Part shown: in pieces, positions 1-11,537 of the stretch
Numbering within the stretch: position 1 is the first letter of the stretch
Layout: every line of letters starts with the position of its first letter
Assembly (NCBI RefSeq): GCF_018588885.1
Contig: NZ_JAFFIW010000004.1
Location: forward strand, 124,001 to 188,000
Reading direction: 5' to 3'
Length of the DNA stretch: 64,000 nt
Source: Mesorhizobium sp. dw_380
GTDB lineage: Bacteria > Pseudomonadota > Alphaproteobacteria > Rhizobiales > Rhizobiaceae
The notes under the pieces: generated by a model
What the model saw: only the letters and a program-made list of their open reading frames with translations
Database searches by the model: none
What the model was told of the DNA's origin: nothing
Program-made: the position numbers and the translations under genes

Positions 1-1134
1 CAGCAGATCCATGTGCTTGCGGTAGCTGCCGTCCTTCAGCAGCGTCAGCACCAGTTCGGCCGCCAGCCGTCCGCCGCCGAAGGTCGTGGCGATCTTGAGG
101 TCAGTCAGGCCCTCAATCCAGTCGCGGGGTGCGGCGATGAAACCGCAGCGGACCGACGCAGACAGCGTCTTGGAGAAACTGCCGATCTGGACGACACGGC
201 TGAGGCCATCGAACGCCGCCAGCCTTGGGGCGGGGGCATGTTCGAAATCGGCGAAGATGTCGTCCTCGACGATGGTCAGGTCCGACTGGTCAGCGAGCTT
301 GAGCAAGCGGTGCGCGGTGACCGGCGACAGGATCGCGCCGGTTGGATTGTGGATGGCGGAGTTGGTGATGTAGAGGCGCGGCCGGTGCTCGGCGAGCGCC
401 TGCGCGAACAGCTCGATATCCGGTCCCGACGGCGTGTAGGGAACGCTGACGACCTTGGCGCGGTGGGCGCGCAGCAAAGCGTGGAAATTGAAGTAACAGG
501 GGTCGTCCACCAGCACCGTATCGCCGGGCTCGATCAGGAACCGGCACAACAGGTCTATGGCCTGCGTGCCCGATTCCGTCAGCATGATCTGTTCGGGGGA
601 GACTTCGATGCCATGCCCGGCCATGCGCCGCGCCAGCAACTGCCGCAACGGCGGCAGGCCAAGCGGCGTGCCGTAATCGGCGAGCGCGACATCATCGGCA
701 CGCGCCGCCGTGCGCAGTGCGCGACGCAGGCCGGCCTGGGGCATCCAGGAGGCCGGCAGCCAGCCACAGCCTGGTTTCAGGATCTCGTCGCCGGCATCCA
801 GCGACTGGCGCGAGACCCAGAGCGGATCGACGGCACGGTCGAGCCGGGGACCGATCTCGGCCAGGGACAGCGGCGCCAGTGAGCCGGCGGCATAAAAACC
901 GGAACCCGGCCGGGAGCGGATCGCGCCTTCGGCGGCAAGCCGTTCATAGGCTTCGACCACCGTGGACTTCGACACCTGCATGGATTTGGCGAAAGCGCGG
1001 ATCGACGGCAATCGCGCTCCCGGTGTCAGACTGCGTGCCGCGATCCGCTGGCGAATGGTCGCCATGACGCTTTCAACCAGTGTGGGAGCGACCATGGTGC
1101 GAGCACCATCCGTTTCCAAGGCGAAGTCTGTCAT
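1..1134 (-). CDS. MocR-family regulator: GntR winged helix fused to PLP aminotransferase domain (3' end outside window)
   Basis: The first 378 codons are visible and the frame runs open off the window edge. Residues about 13-80 form a GntR winged helix (ESVMATIRQRI, RLPSIRAFAKSMQVSKSTV). From about residue 110 there is a fold-type I aminotransferase domain with YGTPLG near 154, NPTG at 263-266 and SFSKT, whose Lys322 is the expected PLP-binding lysine. This layout defines the MocR/PdxR family, whose members bind PLP or an amino-acid derivative and usually control a divergent gene. The divergent neighbour here is a DMT-family permease, so control of that gene is inferred. The ATG at 1134 begins a typical N-terminus. 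The effector cannot be read from the sequence. Confidence 0.9.
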   Translation of the reverse strand, partial: MTDFALETDGARTMVAPTLVESVMATIRQRIAARSLTPGARLPSIRAFAKSMQVSKSTVVEAYERLAAEGAIRSRPGSGFYAAGSLAPLSLAEIGPRLDRAVDPLWVSRQSLDAGDEILKPGCGWLPASWMPQAGLRRALRTAARADDVALADYGTPLGLPPLRQLLARRMAGHGIEVSPEQIMLTESGTQAIDLLCRFLIEPGDTVLVDDPCYFNFHALLRAHRAKVVSVPYTPSGPDIELFAQALAEHRPRLYITNSAIHNPTGAILSPVTAHRLLKLADQSDLTIVEDDIFADFEHAPAPRLAAFDGLSRVVQIGSFSKTLSASVRCGFIAAPRDWIEGLTDLKIATTFGGGRLAAELVLTLLKDGSYRKHMDLL

Positions 1135-1240
1135 CCGTACTGCTCTATCCACCATTACAGTTCTGCGAAATTGTACCCCATTGTCTCTAGCTCTGCCATG
1201 GGTGTCGGCCCGATAGAGGGCGAAAGAAATGGAGCCTGGA
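1135..1240. promoter_or_regulatory. Divergent control region between MocR regulator and EamA transporter
   Basis: This roughly 105 bp gap separates two divergent genes and must hold both promoters. It is AT-richer than the flanks. MocR regulators usually bind repeated sites in such gaps, but no clear direct repeat was found here by eye, so no operator is assigned. Confidence 0.4.
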
Positions 1241-2104
1241 ATGGACAAGACCGCGAGCGGTTGGGTGAACGGATTTATCGGCGTGCTGATCTTCAGCGGC
1301 TCGCTGCCGGCGACGCGTGTGGCGGTGGTGGATTTCGATCCGACATTTTTGACATCGGCCCGCGCCGCGATTGCCGGATTGCTTGGTCTGGCAATGCTGC
1401 TGCTGTTTCGGCAGAAGCGCCCGGGGCGCGGCGATCTCTTGTCGCTGGTGATCGTCGCACTTGGCGTGGTTGTCGGCTTTCCCTTGCTGACCGCCCTGGC
1501 GCTGAAGCACGTCACCACGGCCCATTCCATCATCTTCGTCGGGCTGCTGCCGCTGGCGACCGCGATCTTCGGCGTGCTGCGCGGCGGTGATCGTCCGAGG
1601 CCGGCGTTCTGGCTGTTTTCGTGCATCGGCAGCGCGCTGGTCGCGGGCTTCGCGCTGATGCAGGGCGTGACCGCCTCGCCGATCGGCGATGGCCTGATGC
1701 TCGCCGCCATCGTCGTCTGCGGCCTGGGCTACGCCGAGGGCGCCGCGCTGTCGCGCAAGCTCGGTGGCTGGCAAGTGATCTGCTGGGCGCTGACGCTGTC
1801 GCTGCCGATCATGCTGGTGCTGACCTTGGCGACGCTGCCTCCGTCCTTTACCGGCGTCGGCTCCCACGCCTGGATCGGGCTGGCCTATGTCTCGCTGTTC
1901 AGCATGCTGATCGGCTTCGTGTTCTGGTATCGCGGCCTGGCGCAGGGCGGCATCGCCGCGGTGGGGCAATTGCAACTGCTGCAGCCCTTCTTCGGCCTGG
2001 CGCTAGCGGCGACGCTGCTGCACGAGCAGGTCAGTCCGCTAATGGTGGCGGTCACGCTCGGCGTGGTGGCCTGCGTGTTCGGGGCGAAGAAGTTTGCGCG
2101 CTAG
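1241..2104 (+). CDS. DMT superfamily (EamA) permease
   Basis: The product of 287 residues is almost entirely hydrophobic and has about ten predicted membrane helices arranged as two EamA repeats, the usual layout of RhaT/YdcZ-type exporters of amino acids or metabolites. The start at 1241 is preferred because GGAG lies six bases before it; an in-frame ATG at 1229 has a poorer ribosome site. The gene diverges from a MocR-type regulator, a frequent pairing for amino-acid efflux or vitamin B6-related transport. The substrate is unknown. Confidence 0.85.
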   Translation: MDKTASGWVNGFIGVLIFSGSLPATRVAVVDFDPTFLTSARAAIAGLLGLAMLLLFRQKRPGRGDLLSLVIVALGVVVGFPLLTALALKHVTTAHSIIFVGLLPLATAIFGVLRGGDRPRPAFWLFSCIGSALVAGFALMQGVTASPIGDGLMLAAIVVCGLGYAEGAALSRKLGGWQVICWALTLSLPIMLVLTLATLPPSFTGVGSHAWIGLAYVSLFSMLIGFVFWYRGLAQGGIAAVGQLQLLQPFFGLALAATLLHEQVSPLMVAVTLGVVACVFGAKKFAR

Positions 2105-2125
2105 GTCGGGAAGTAATTCTCCTCC

Positions 2126-3166
<1,041 letters not shown>

Positions 3167-3268
3167 CGGTAACTCCACCCTTCACACGGCTCGCGCTGCA
3201 GGAAACGATAGCCGATTCCTTGCCCGGTCAAGAGGAAATCGAGTCGGCCAGACGTGCACAGATGATGC

Positions 3269-3934
3269 CTACTCGGCATCGATTTGTTTCTCAGGCGCGG
3301 CTTTCTGGAAGGCCGGCACTGCCATGCAGGCATCGTTGATGCGTGCGATCGTCGGGTAGGGCGTCAGGTCGACGCCGAAGCGGGCGTTGCTGGTGATTTG
3401 TGCCGCCAGGCAGATATCGGCGATCCCCGGTGCTTCACCATGGCAGAATGTTCCTGTCTGCGGCGAGGAAACCAGAATCTTTTCAAGCGGCTGGAAGCCT
3501 TCGTTCACCCAGTGGCGGAACCAGTTGGTGATGTCCTGGTCGCCGGCGCCGAACAGGGCGCGCAGCGAGGTCAGCACGCGCAGATTGTTCACCGGATGGA
3601 TGTCGCAGGCGATCATCTGCGCCAGCATCCTGACGCGGGCGCGTCCCAGCGCATCCTTCGGCAGCAGCGGCGGTGCGGGGTGGATATCGTCGAGATATTC
3701 GATGATCGCCAGCGACTGCGTCAAAAGCGTACCGTCATCCAGCACCAGTGCCGGCACCAGCCCCTGCGGATTGACCGCGAGATAGGCCGGCTCCAGATGC
3801 TCGCCATGGCGCAGGTGATGCGGGACGTAGTCATAGCTCAGCCCCTTCATCTCCAGCGCGATCCGCACCCGGTAGGAGGTGGAGGAACGATAGTAATTGT
3901 GCAGGACGATGTCGCTCATGACTGCGTCGCTCAT
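3269..3934 (-). CDS. maiA: Zeta-class glutathione S-transferase, maleylacetoacetate/maleylpyruvate isomerase
   Basis: This 221-residue protein carries the zeta GST active-site signature SSTSYRVR at residues 17-24. The thioredoxin-like N-terminal half ends near the QSLAIIEYLD segment, and the C-terminal half is helical. The family uses glutathione to isomerise cis to trans in ring-cleavage products of homogentisate or gentisate. Its ATG overlaps the TGA of the upstream fumarylacetoacetate-hydrolase family gene, so the two are translationally coupled and should act in sequence. Whether the true substrate is maleylacetoacetate or maleylpyruvate cannot be decided from sequence alone. Confidence 0.88.
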   Translation of the reverse strand: MSDAVMSDIVLHNYYRSSTSYRVRIALEMKGLSYDYVPHHLRHGEHLEPAYLAVNPQGLVPALVLDDGTLLTQSLAIIEYLDDIHPAPPLLPKDALGRARVRMLAQMIACDIHPVNNLRVLTSLRALFGAGDQDITNWFRHWVNEGFQPLEKILVSSPQTGTFCHGEAPGIADICLAAQITSNARFGVDLTPYPTIARINDACMAVPAFQKAAPEKQIDAE

Positions 3935-4629
3935 AATTGGGGCTGGCCGATGGTCACTTCGATCGTGCCGATGCCGTCGACGCCGCCGGTCATCGTCTCG
4001 CCCGGCTTGACCGCGCCGACACCGGCCGGCGTGCCAGTGAAGATCAGGTCGCCGGCCTGTAATTCGACGCCCTCGCTGCAGATCGAGACGATATCGGCAA
4101 TTGGCCAGATCAGCTCATTGAGGTCGGCATCCTGCCTGACCTTGCCGTCGACGGCGAGCCAGATGCGGCCCTTTGACGGGTGGCCCGTTTTTCGCGCCGG
4201 GACGAGCGGGCCGCAAGGGGCGGAACGGTCGAATGCCTTCGACCAGTCCCAGGGCCGGGCCGCCTTCTTGGCCTCATCCTGGAGATCGCGGCGGGTGAGG
4301 TCGATGCCGACGGCATAACCCCAGACATGATCCAGCGCCCGCTCGCGCGGGATGCGGAAGCCCGGCCTGCCGATGGCGGCCACCAGTTCGATTTCGTGGT
4401 GCAGATTGGCCGTCAGCGGCGGGTAGGGGATGGCGGCGCCGGAATCGACCACCGCGTCGGCCGGCTTGGTGAAGAAGAAGGGCGGATCGCGCTCATCATT
4501 GCCGAATTCGCGCGCGTGCGCCGCATAGTTGCGGCCGACGCAGAAGATCCGGCGCACGGCAAAGCGTTCGCTGGAGCCCGAAATGGCAATCGAAGGCGTT
4601 GGCGGGGCGGGAAGGGCGAAGGCGGTCAT
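3931..4629 (-). CDS. FAH-family hydrolase, probable fumarylpyruvate/fumarylacetoacetate hydrolase
   Basis: The 232-residue product is the short FAH type. It has the RIFCVGRNY opening, HHEIE at 77-81 supplying metal-binding acids, GIDLTRRD near 108-115 and TGTPAGVG near the C-terminus. Short members of this family act on fumarylpyruvate or acylpyruvates, while classical fumarylacetoacetases are longer. The open frame extends further upstream, but the ATG at 4629 opens the conserved fold. The four-base overlap with maiA means the pair would isomerise and then hydrolyse a maleyl intermediate. No ring-cleaving dioxygenase gene lies nearby. Confidence 0.85.
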   Translation of the reverse strand: MTAFALPAPPTPSIAISGSSERFAVRRIFCVGRNYAAHAREFGNDERDPPFFFTKPADAVVDSGAAIPYPPLTANLHHEIELVAAIGRPGFRIPRERALDHVWGYAVGIDLTRRDLQDEAKKAARPWDWSKAFDRSAPCGPLVPARKTGHPSKGRIWLAVDGKVRQDADLNELIWPIADIVSICSEGVELQAGDLIFTGTPAGVGAVKPGETMTGGVDGIGTIEVTIGQPQL

Positions 4630-4856
4630 GGCGGTCTCTGCTTTGGACGTCGGAATGCCGGGCACCTTCGGCCGAATTCCAGGACCGGGCAAGACGTCGC
4701 ATTTCACAAAGCAAGGGCTTTGCCGGCTGTATAGGCAATTCAGGGTTCCCATCACTTTTGCATCGGTGCATCCTGTCGATCGGCGATAGACTATTTGCCA
4801 ATAATCCAGCCATGGTCGCGGGACTATGGTGTTGCCGGTAAACCGGAACGAGCCAC

Positions 4857-5540
4857 ATGACACCATCCAACGATCGCGCCCGGTTCCTCATCATCGACGA
4901 CCATCCGTTGTTTCGCGAGGCGCTGCACAGCGCCGTGCAGATGGCTTATCCCGATGTCGACACGGTCGAGGCGCGCTCGATCACCGAGGCGCTCGACCTC
5001 CTGGCCGACGCCAAGCCCTTCGACCTTGCGCTCCTCGATCTCTCAATGCCCGACGTGCACGGCTTCGACGGGCTGCTGCAGCTCAGGACCCGCTATCCGC
5101 GCCTGCCGGTGGTGATCGTCTCGGGCTATGAGGAGCCGAAGATCATTTCCGAGGCCTTGTCCTATGGCGCCGCCGGCTTCATTCCGAAATCGGCGCGCAA
5201 GAGCGATCTGGCCGCCGCGATCCGCTCGGTGATGGACGGCGCGATCTATGTTCCGGAAACCTATGAAGGACAGCCGGCGGACGCCGACAGCACCGACCGC
5301 GCCGACATGGTTCAGCGGCTTTCCAAACTGACGCCGCAGCAGCTACGGGTGCTGCAGATGCTGCGCCAGGGCCTGCTCAACAAGCAGATCGCCTATGAGC
5401 TGCAGGTCGGCGAGACAACCGTCAAGGCGCATGTCTCCGAGATCCTGCGCAAGCTCAATGTCTACAGCCGCACGCAAGCGGTTATCGAGGTTTCGAAGCT
5501 CGACAATGCCGAGCTGTTTCGCGATCAGGCGGGGTTTTGA
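4857..5540 (+). CDS. LuxR/FixJ-type response regulator
   Basis: The protein has 227 residues. A receiver domain occupies about 1-120, with Asp14/Asp15, the phospho-acceptor Asp61, Ser89 and Lys111 all in place. A LuxR helix-turn-helix follows at about 155-215 (LTPQQLRVLQ, NKQIAYEL, VGETTVKAHVS). It should be a DNA-binding output of a two-component system. The hybrid histidine kinase gene is convergent just downstream, which makes that kinase the natural candidate partner. The start lies in a divergent gap with the FAH-family gene, so it has its own promoter. Confidence 0.92.
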   Translation: MTPSNDRARFLIIDDHPLFREALHSAVQMAYPDVDTVEARSITEALDLLADAKPFDLALLDLSMPDVHGFDGLLQLRTRYPRLPVVIVSGYEEPKIISEALSYGAAGFIPKSARKSDLAAAIRSVMDGAIYVPETYEGQPADADSTDRADMVQRLSKLTPQQLRVLQMLRQGLLNKQIAYELQVGETTVKAHVSEILRKLNVYSRTQAVIEVSKLDNAELFRDQAGF

Positions 5541-5545
5541 GGCTT

Positions 5546-5659
5546 TTACCCTCCCCCTTGTGGGGAGGGTCGATCCGCGAGGCGGAGCGGGGTGGGGGAG
5601 CTTGGCGCCGCACCCCACCCCGGCGCTTCGCGCCGACCCTCCCCATCAAGGGGAGGGTA
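5546..5659. repeat. Rhizobial intergenic palindromic element between convergent genes
   Basis: The 119 bp gap between the response regulator and the kinase is filled by a GC-rich palindrome. The outer arms are ACCCTCCCC and GGGGAGGGT, each with its own small hairpin, and the centre has CGGAGCGGGGTG against CACCCCACCCCGGCG. This architecture is typical of dispersed RIME-like elements in Rhizobiales genomes. It lies between two converging stop codons and could form a bidirectional barrier to read-through. Copy number in the genome cannot be seen here. Confidence 0.75.
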
Positions 5660-7000
5660 CTAAGCCAGCAGATGCGCCAGAAGCGCTCGCAGTTGTGCCG
5701 GTTTCAGCGGTTTGCGCATCAGCTCGATGCCACTCCCGCGGGCGGCCCTGGCAATTTCCTCGGAACTGTCGGCGGTGACGATCAGCGCCGGCACGGCGCG
5801 GCCAAGATAGTCGCGGACCTCCGATATGGTGGCGGTGCCGAGATCGCCGCCGTCGAGATGCTGGTCGGCAATGACGATGTCGGGCACCCAGTCGGTGTCG
5901 CCGAGCAAATCCAGTGCATCGTCGGTCGAGGTCGCGGCGCGCACCAGGCATTGCCAGCGCTCGAGCAGGAAGGTCATGGCCTCCAGCACCTCGACATCGT
6001 TCTCGACCAGCAGCACCTTGGTGCCGAACAGGCCGTAGCCGCGGGAGCGCTCCAGGCCGGTGGCGTTGGCGATGGCGTCGGCGGGCGCGCCGATGCCGAC
6101 CGGGACATCGATGTGGAAGATCGTGCCGCGCCCGACCTTCGACGAGAAGGTCACGGGGTGGCCGAGCGCGCCGGCCATGCGGCGCACGATGGCAAGCCCG
6201 AGCCCAAGACCGCCGCCGTCGCGCTCGGCATTGGCGGGCGAGGTGCCGCGATGGAACTCCTCGAACACCGCCTCGCGCTGGTCCTCGGGAATGCCGCAGC
6301 CGGTATCGGCGACATCGATGCGGATCGTGTCGCCGCGATGCCTGGTGCCGACGAGGACACCCCCCGAACGGGTATAGCCCAGCGCATTGGCGAGGATGTT
6401 CTGCAGGATGCGGCGCAGCAGCGTCCGGTCGGAGCGGACCACGGCGTTGACCGGCCGGAATTTCAGCGACAGCCGCTTTATTTCCGCTACCGGCTGGAAA
6501 TCCGAGCGCAGCGACGAGAACAGCGCCTCCAGGCTGACGTCGCCGATGTCGGGCTGCACCACGCCGGCATCGAGCTTGGAAATATCGAGCAGGGTGCGCA
6601 GCAGGTCCTCCATCGTTTCCAGCGAGCGCTCGACCTGGCGGACCAGCTTCCTGCCTTCGTCGCTGGTCTGCACCTCGGCGAGCGCCGAGACGGAGAGGTG
6701 GGCCGCGTTCAGCGGCTGCAGCACGTCATGGCTGGCGGCGGCGAGAAACCTTGTCTTGGAGAGGTTCGCCAGCTCGGCATTTTCCTTGGCGGCGCTGAGG
6801 TCGATGTTGGACTGTTCCAGCCGCCGCAAGGTCGAGTGCAACTCGTCCGTGCGCGTACGCACGCGATTTTCCAGCGAGATCGCGGTCTGGAACAATGAGA
6901 AGGCGTTGCCTTGCTGGTCCATCGACCGCTCGACGCGGCTGACCAGGGCGGCGTTGATCTTCTTCAGCTTTTCGACGTCGTCTATATCCCTGAGCGGCAT
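5660..7000 (-). CDS. Hybrid sensor histidine kinase (NahK/ErcS'-like)
   Basis: The 446-residue protein has no membrane segment. An N-terminal coiled coil (about 8-80) leads to the DHp helix with ASHDVLQP, where His91 is the phospho-acceptor. The ATPase domain shows the N-box around 200-208, DTGCGIP at 232-238 and GGGLGLGL at 262-269. A C-terminal receiver follows with Asp379 and a conserved Lys-Pro near 427. The gene sits 14 bases downstream of a FIST-domain gene on the same strand, so that protein is the likely sensory input. This layout resembles Pseudomonas NosP-NahK. Phosphotransfer to the LuxR regulator across the gap is inferred. Confidence 0.9.
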   Translation of the reverse strand: MPLRDIDDVEKLKKINAALVSRVERSMDQQGNAFSLFQTAISLENRVRTRTDELHSTLRRLEQSNIDLSAAKENAELANLSKTRFLAAASHDVLQPLNAAHLSVSALAEVQTSDEGRKLVRQVERSLETMEDLLRTLLDISKLDAGVVQPDIGDVSLEALFSSLRSDFQPVAEIKRLSLKFRPVNAVVRSDRTLLRRILQNILANALGYTRSGGVLVGTRHRGDTIRIDVADTGCGIPEDQREAVFEEFHRGTSPANAERDGGGLGLGLAIVRRMAGALGHPVTFSSKVGRGTIFHIDVPVGIGAPADAIANATGLERSRGYGLFGTKVLLVENDVEVLEAMTFLLERWQCLVRAATSTDDALDLLGDTDWVPDIVIADQHLDGGDLGTATISEVRDYLGRAVPALIVTADSSEEIARAARGSGIELMRKPLKPAQLRALLAHLLA

Positions 7001-7014
7001 CTTATTCCGCCGCC

Positions 7015-8151
7015 CTATTCCGCCGCTTGCCGTTCGCCGAAGGCGATGCCGGTGAAAGTCTGGTTGAGGTGCATCGACCGGTACTGTTCGCCATAAGTGC
7101 CGAAGCCGATGACATTGTTGACCCGGTAGAGTTCGGAAATATCACGAAATACCTGCCGGTTGCGCGCATCGAGCCGGCGCAGCACGCAGTCGAAGCCGAG
7201 GATCAGGTCGATGCCGCCCAGCCTCTCCTCGACTTCGCGCAGCGCCGCGCGTGTCGATTCCACCATGTCCTTGGGTTGGGCGATTGACAGCACGACACCG
7301 TCGTCGATGGCGCAGAAGAACGACAGCGAGCCATCCGGATGCATCTTCTGGATCGAGCGGCAGTAATATTCGCCACCCACCTTCACCACCACCGGATGCG
7401 AGGCGAAGCTCAACGGCGTCAAAGTCTGCGGGACGATGCCGACGGAAGCGGCATATTCCTCTGCCGCATTGGTGGCGTTGAACTCCCGCACAATGCGGTG
7501 ATCGGCATCGGACGCCGTCACCACCAGCTTCTCGTCGGTCGGAACGAAATTGTCGGTCTTGAAGACGTGGAACGGAATTTCCGTGGCGATCAGCACGATG
7601 ATGGCGCTGTCCGAGGTGACCCTGCCGTTCGAGATCAGGCGCGTCGTCTCGAATTTCAAATCGTCGCCGGCAGAGCCGCCGAGCAGCGGTATATCGTCAA
7701 GACCCCAGTGGATGGCCGAGCTTACCGCTTCCTCGGCATAGGACAGCCCGTCGATGAAGCAGAGCGCAAAGGTATTTCCGGTCTGCTCGCCGCCGACCCG
7801 GCCGCGCAGCATGCGTCGCAAGGCCTCGACCTCGCCGGTGATCCTGTCCATGCCCGATGTGGACAGGTTGTCGACCATGGTGCTGACCGCGGTGAACGAC
7901 GCCGAGGGCAGCAGCATCGCCAGCATATGGCCTTCCTCGAGCCCCTGCGGGGTGATCTCGCCAGCGGTGGAGCAGCCGGCATGGTGGAGCCCCGGCGCAT
8001 GGCTCGAGAGTGCCTGTGACAGGGCGCCTGCCTCGACAAGGCTCTGGGAAAAGAACAGGAGGACAAAGCCGGCGTCGATTGCGGCGGCCTCAGCGGCCAC
8101 CGCGCGTGCGAAAATATCCGGGTCCGGCTCGTCCGTGGTCAGCGCCGACAA
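7015..8151 (-). CDS. FIST N/FIST C domain sensory protein (NosP-like)
   Basis: The 378-residue product has a FIST N domain (about 30-225, with GCSTAGEI near 59 and LLGGSAGDD near 160) and a FIST C domain (about 226-370, with GFDCVLRR and NNVIGFGTYGEQ). FIST proteins bind small ligands. In several gammaproteobacteria the FIST protein NosP binds haem and nitric oxide and inhibits its co-encoded kinase. Length and gene order match that system. The start is uncertain: TTG at 8151 is the first in-frame candidate I could find, and its ribosome site is poor. Haem binding has not been shown from sequence. Confidence 0.85.
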   Translation of the reverse strand: MSALTTDEPDPDIFARAVAAEAAAIDAGFVLLFFSQSLVEAGALSQALSSHAPGLHHAGCSTAGEITPQGLEEGHMLAMLLPSASFTAVSTMVDNLSTSGMDRITGEVEALRRMLRGRVGGEQTGNTFALCFIDGLSYAEEAVSSAIHWGLDDIPLLGGSAGDDLKFETTRLISNGRVTSDSAIIVLIATEIPFHVFKTDNFVPTDEKLVVTASDADHRIVREFNATNAAEEYAASVGIVPQTLTPLSFASHPVVVKVGGEYYCRSIQKMHPDGSLSFFCAIDDGVVLSIAQPKDMVESTRAALREVEERLGGIDLILGFDCVLRRLDARNRQVFRDISELYRVNNVIGFGTYGEQYRSMHLNQTFTGIAFGERQAAE

Positions 8152-8464
8152 ACCGCATGCGTAACGCGTCAGTGAACTGGTCAGCGGCGTTCTCCCGCAT
8201 TTCCTCCGACGCTGCTTTTTATGCGCGGCTGTTTTTACAAGCTTCTGGCGCGCGGGCGTCGAGGGATATTGTTGCTTCCAATCGGCGTTTTGGCAATGGG
8301 GCGAGGGAATTCACCTTTGGCCGTGGCCATGACCGAAAGTACAATGATCCGCCTTTTCCGTCGCGCTGTTTTTTGCGCGTTGTGCGGTGTACGAATAATG
8401 CATGGCCGAAGTGCCAGCGGCATGTCGGCAGTGTGATGACCAAGGTTGTACCAAGGGAGGGATC
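8152..8464. promoter_or_regulatory. 313 bp divergent gap between FIST gene and coxS
   Basis: No gene is supported here; the short open frames overlap one another and lack ribosome sites. A weak sigma-70-like pair, TTGCGC at 8373-8378 and TAATGC at 8396-8401 with 17 bases between, faces the cox genes. An excellent AGGGAGGG ribosome site lies directly before coxS. The control region for the FIST-kinase operon must also be in this gap but no promoter could be picked out. Confidence 0.4.
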
Positions 8465-8965
8465 ATGTCGGACGTTTCGTTGATGGTGAACGGCAAGCGG
8501 GTGAGCGGCACCACCGAGGACCGAACGCTGCTGGTTCACTTCTTGCGTGAGAATCTCGGCCTGACCGGCACGCATGTCGGCTGCGATACCTCGCAATGCG
8601 GGGCCTGCGTCGTCCATGTCGACGGCAAGGCGGTCAAGTCCTGCACCATGCTCGCGGTACAGGCGTCCGGCTCGAGCGTGGTGACGATCGAAGGCCTTGC
8701 CAACGGCGCCGACCTGCATCCCATGCAGGCGGCGTTCAAGGAACATCACGGCCTGCAATGCGGCTTCTGCACGCCGGGCATGATCATGGCGGCAACCGAC
8801 ATGGTCAACCGTCATCCCGAGGGCCTCGACGAGGCGACGGTGCGCGCCGAACTGGAAGGCAACATCTGCCGTTGCACCGGCTACCACAACATCGTGAAGG
8901 CGATCCTCGCCGCTTCGAAGACGATGTCGAAGGGGGCCAAGGGCAAGACGAAACAAGCGGCATGA
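8465..8965 (+). CDS. coxS: Molybdenum hydroxylase small subunit, two [2Fe-2S] clusters (form II CODH-like)
   Basis: The 166-residue protein has both iron-sulfur domains of the xanthine oxidase family. The plant-type ferredoxin site uses Cys40, Cys45, Cys48 and Cys60. The helical site uses Cys99, Cys102, Cys135 and Cys137 ([14 protein letters not shown]). It passes electrons from the molybdenum site to the FAD subunit. The ATG at 8465 follows AGGGAGGG and is far better than the upstream in-frame ATG. The gene order S-L-M is that of form II CO dehydrogenase-like enzymes, whose physiological substrate is often unknown. Confidence 0.93.
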   Translation: MSDVSLMVNGKRVSGTTEDRTLLVHFLRENLGLTGTHVGCDTSQCGACVVHVDGKAVKSCTMLAVQASGSSVVTIEGLANGADLHPMQAAFKEHHGLQCGFCTPGMIMAATDMVNRHPEGLDEATVRAELEGNICRCTGYHNIVKAILAASKTMSKGAKGKTKQAA

Positions 8966-8969
8966 ACGA

Positions 8970-9056
8970 GGCAGTAGGGCAGTAAGGCAGTAGGGCAGTA
9001 GGGAACCGGAGCCAGTTTTTCCCTGCTGCCGTACTGCCCTACTCACCTACTCCCCT
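8970..9056. repeat. Hairpin repeat between coxS and coxL with four 8-bp tandem units
   Basis: The left arm holds four tandem copies of CAGTAGGG (8972-9003, one copy with CAGTAAGG). The right arm (about 9018-9056) carries imperfect complements such as ACTGCCCTACT and CCTACTCCCCT. Transcribed, this would fold into a long stem-loop ending just before the coxL ribosome site GGGAGGG. It is not a CRISPR, because there are no spacers. It could stabilise or separate the subunit messages. Confidence 0.75.
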
Positions 9057-9079
9057 AAAATCTCGGGAGGGAATTTCTG

Positions 9080-11428
<2,349 letters not shown>

Positions 11429-11432
11429 AAAG

Positions 11433-11522
11433 CAAATAGCGAATAGGGAGTAGCGAATAGGGGAAAATAGCGGTGCGAAGGATCTACTCGCTACTCGCTA
11501 CTCCCTATTCGCTCGTTCCCCG
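11433..11522. repeat. Second cox intergenic hairpin, different sequence
   Basis: The 109 bp gap between coxL and coxM contains GCGAATAGGGAGTAGCGA on the left (about 11439-11456) and its exact complement on the right (about 11496-11513), with further related units such as TAGCGAATAG and CTACTCGCTACT. It forms a stem of at least 18 bp. The primary sequence differs from the coxS-coxL hairpin although the design is similar. It ends just before the coxM ribosome site. Confidence 0.75.
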
Positions 11523-11537
11523 AAGGGAGAAAGATAC

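Noticed and set aside
5537..6898. 453-codon plus-strand frame opposite the histidine kinase
   Set aside because: The minus strand encodes H-box, N-box, G-boxes and receiver in one frame; the plus-strand frame has none and starts inside a palindromic repeat.
8972..9003. Four 8-bp tandem repeats considered as CRISPR or VNTR array
   Set aside because: Units are adjacent without spacers and face complementary units, so this is a hairpin repeat and not a CRISPR array.
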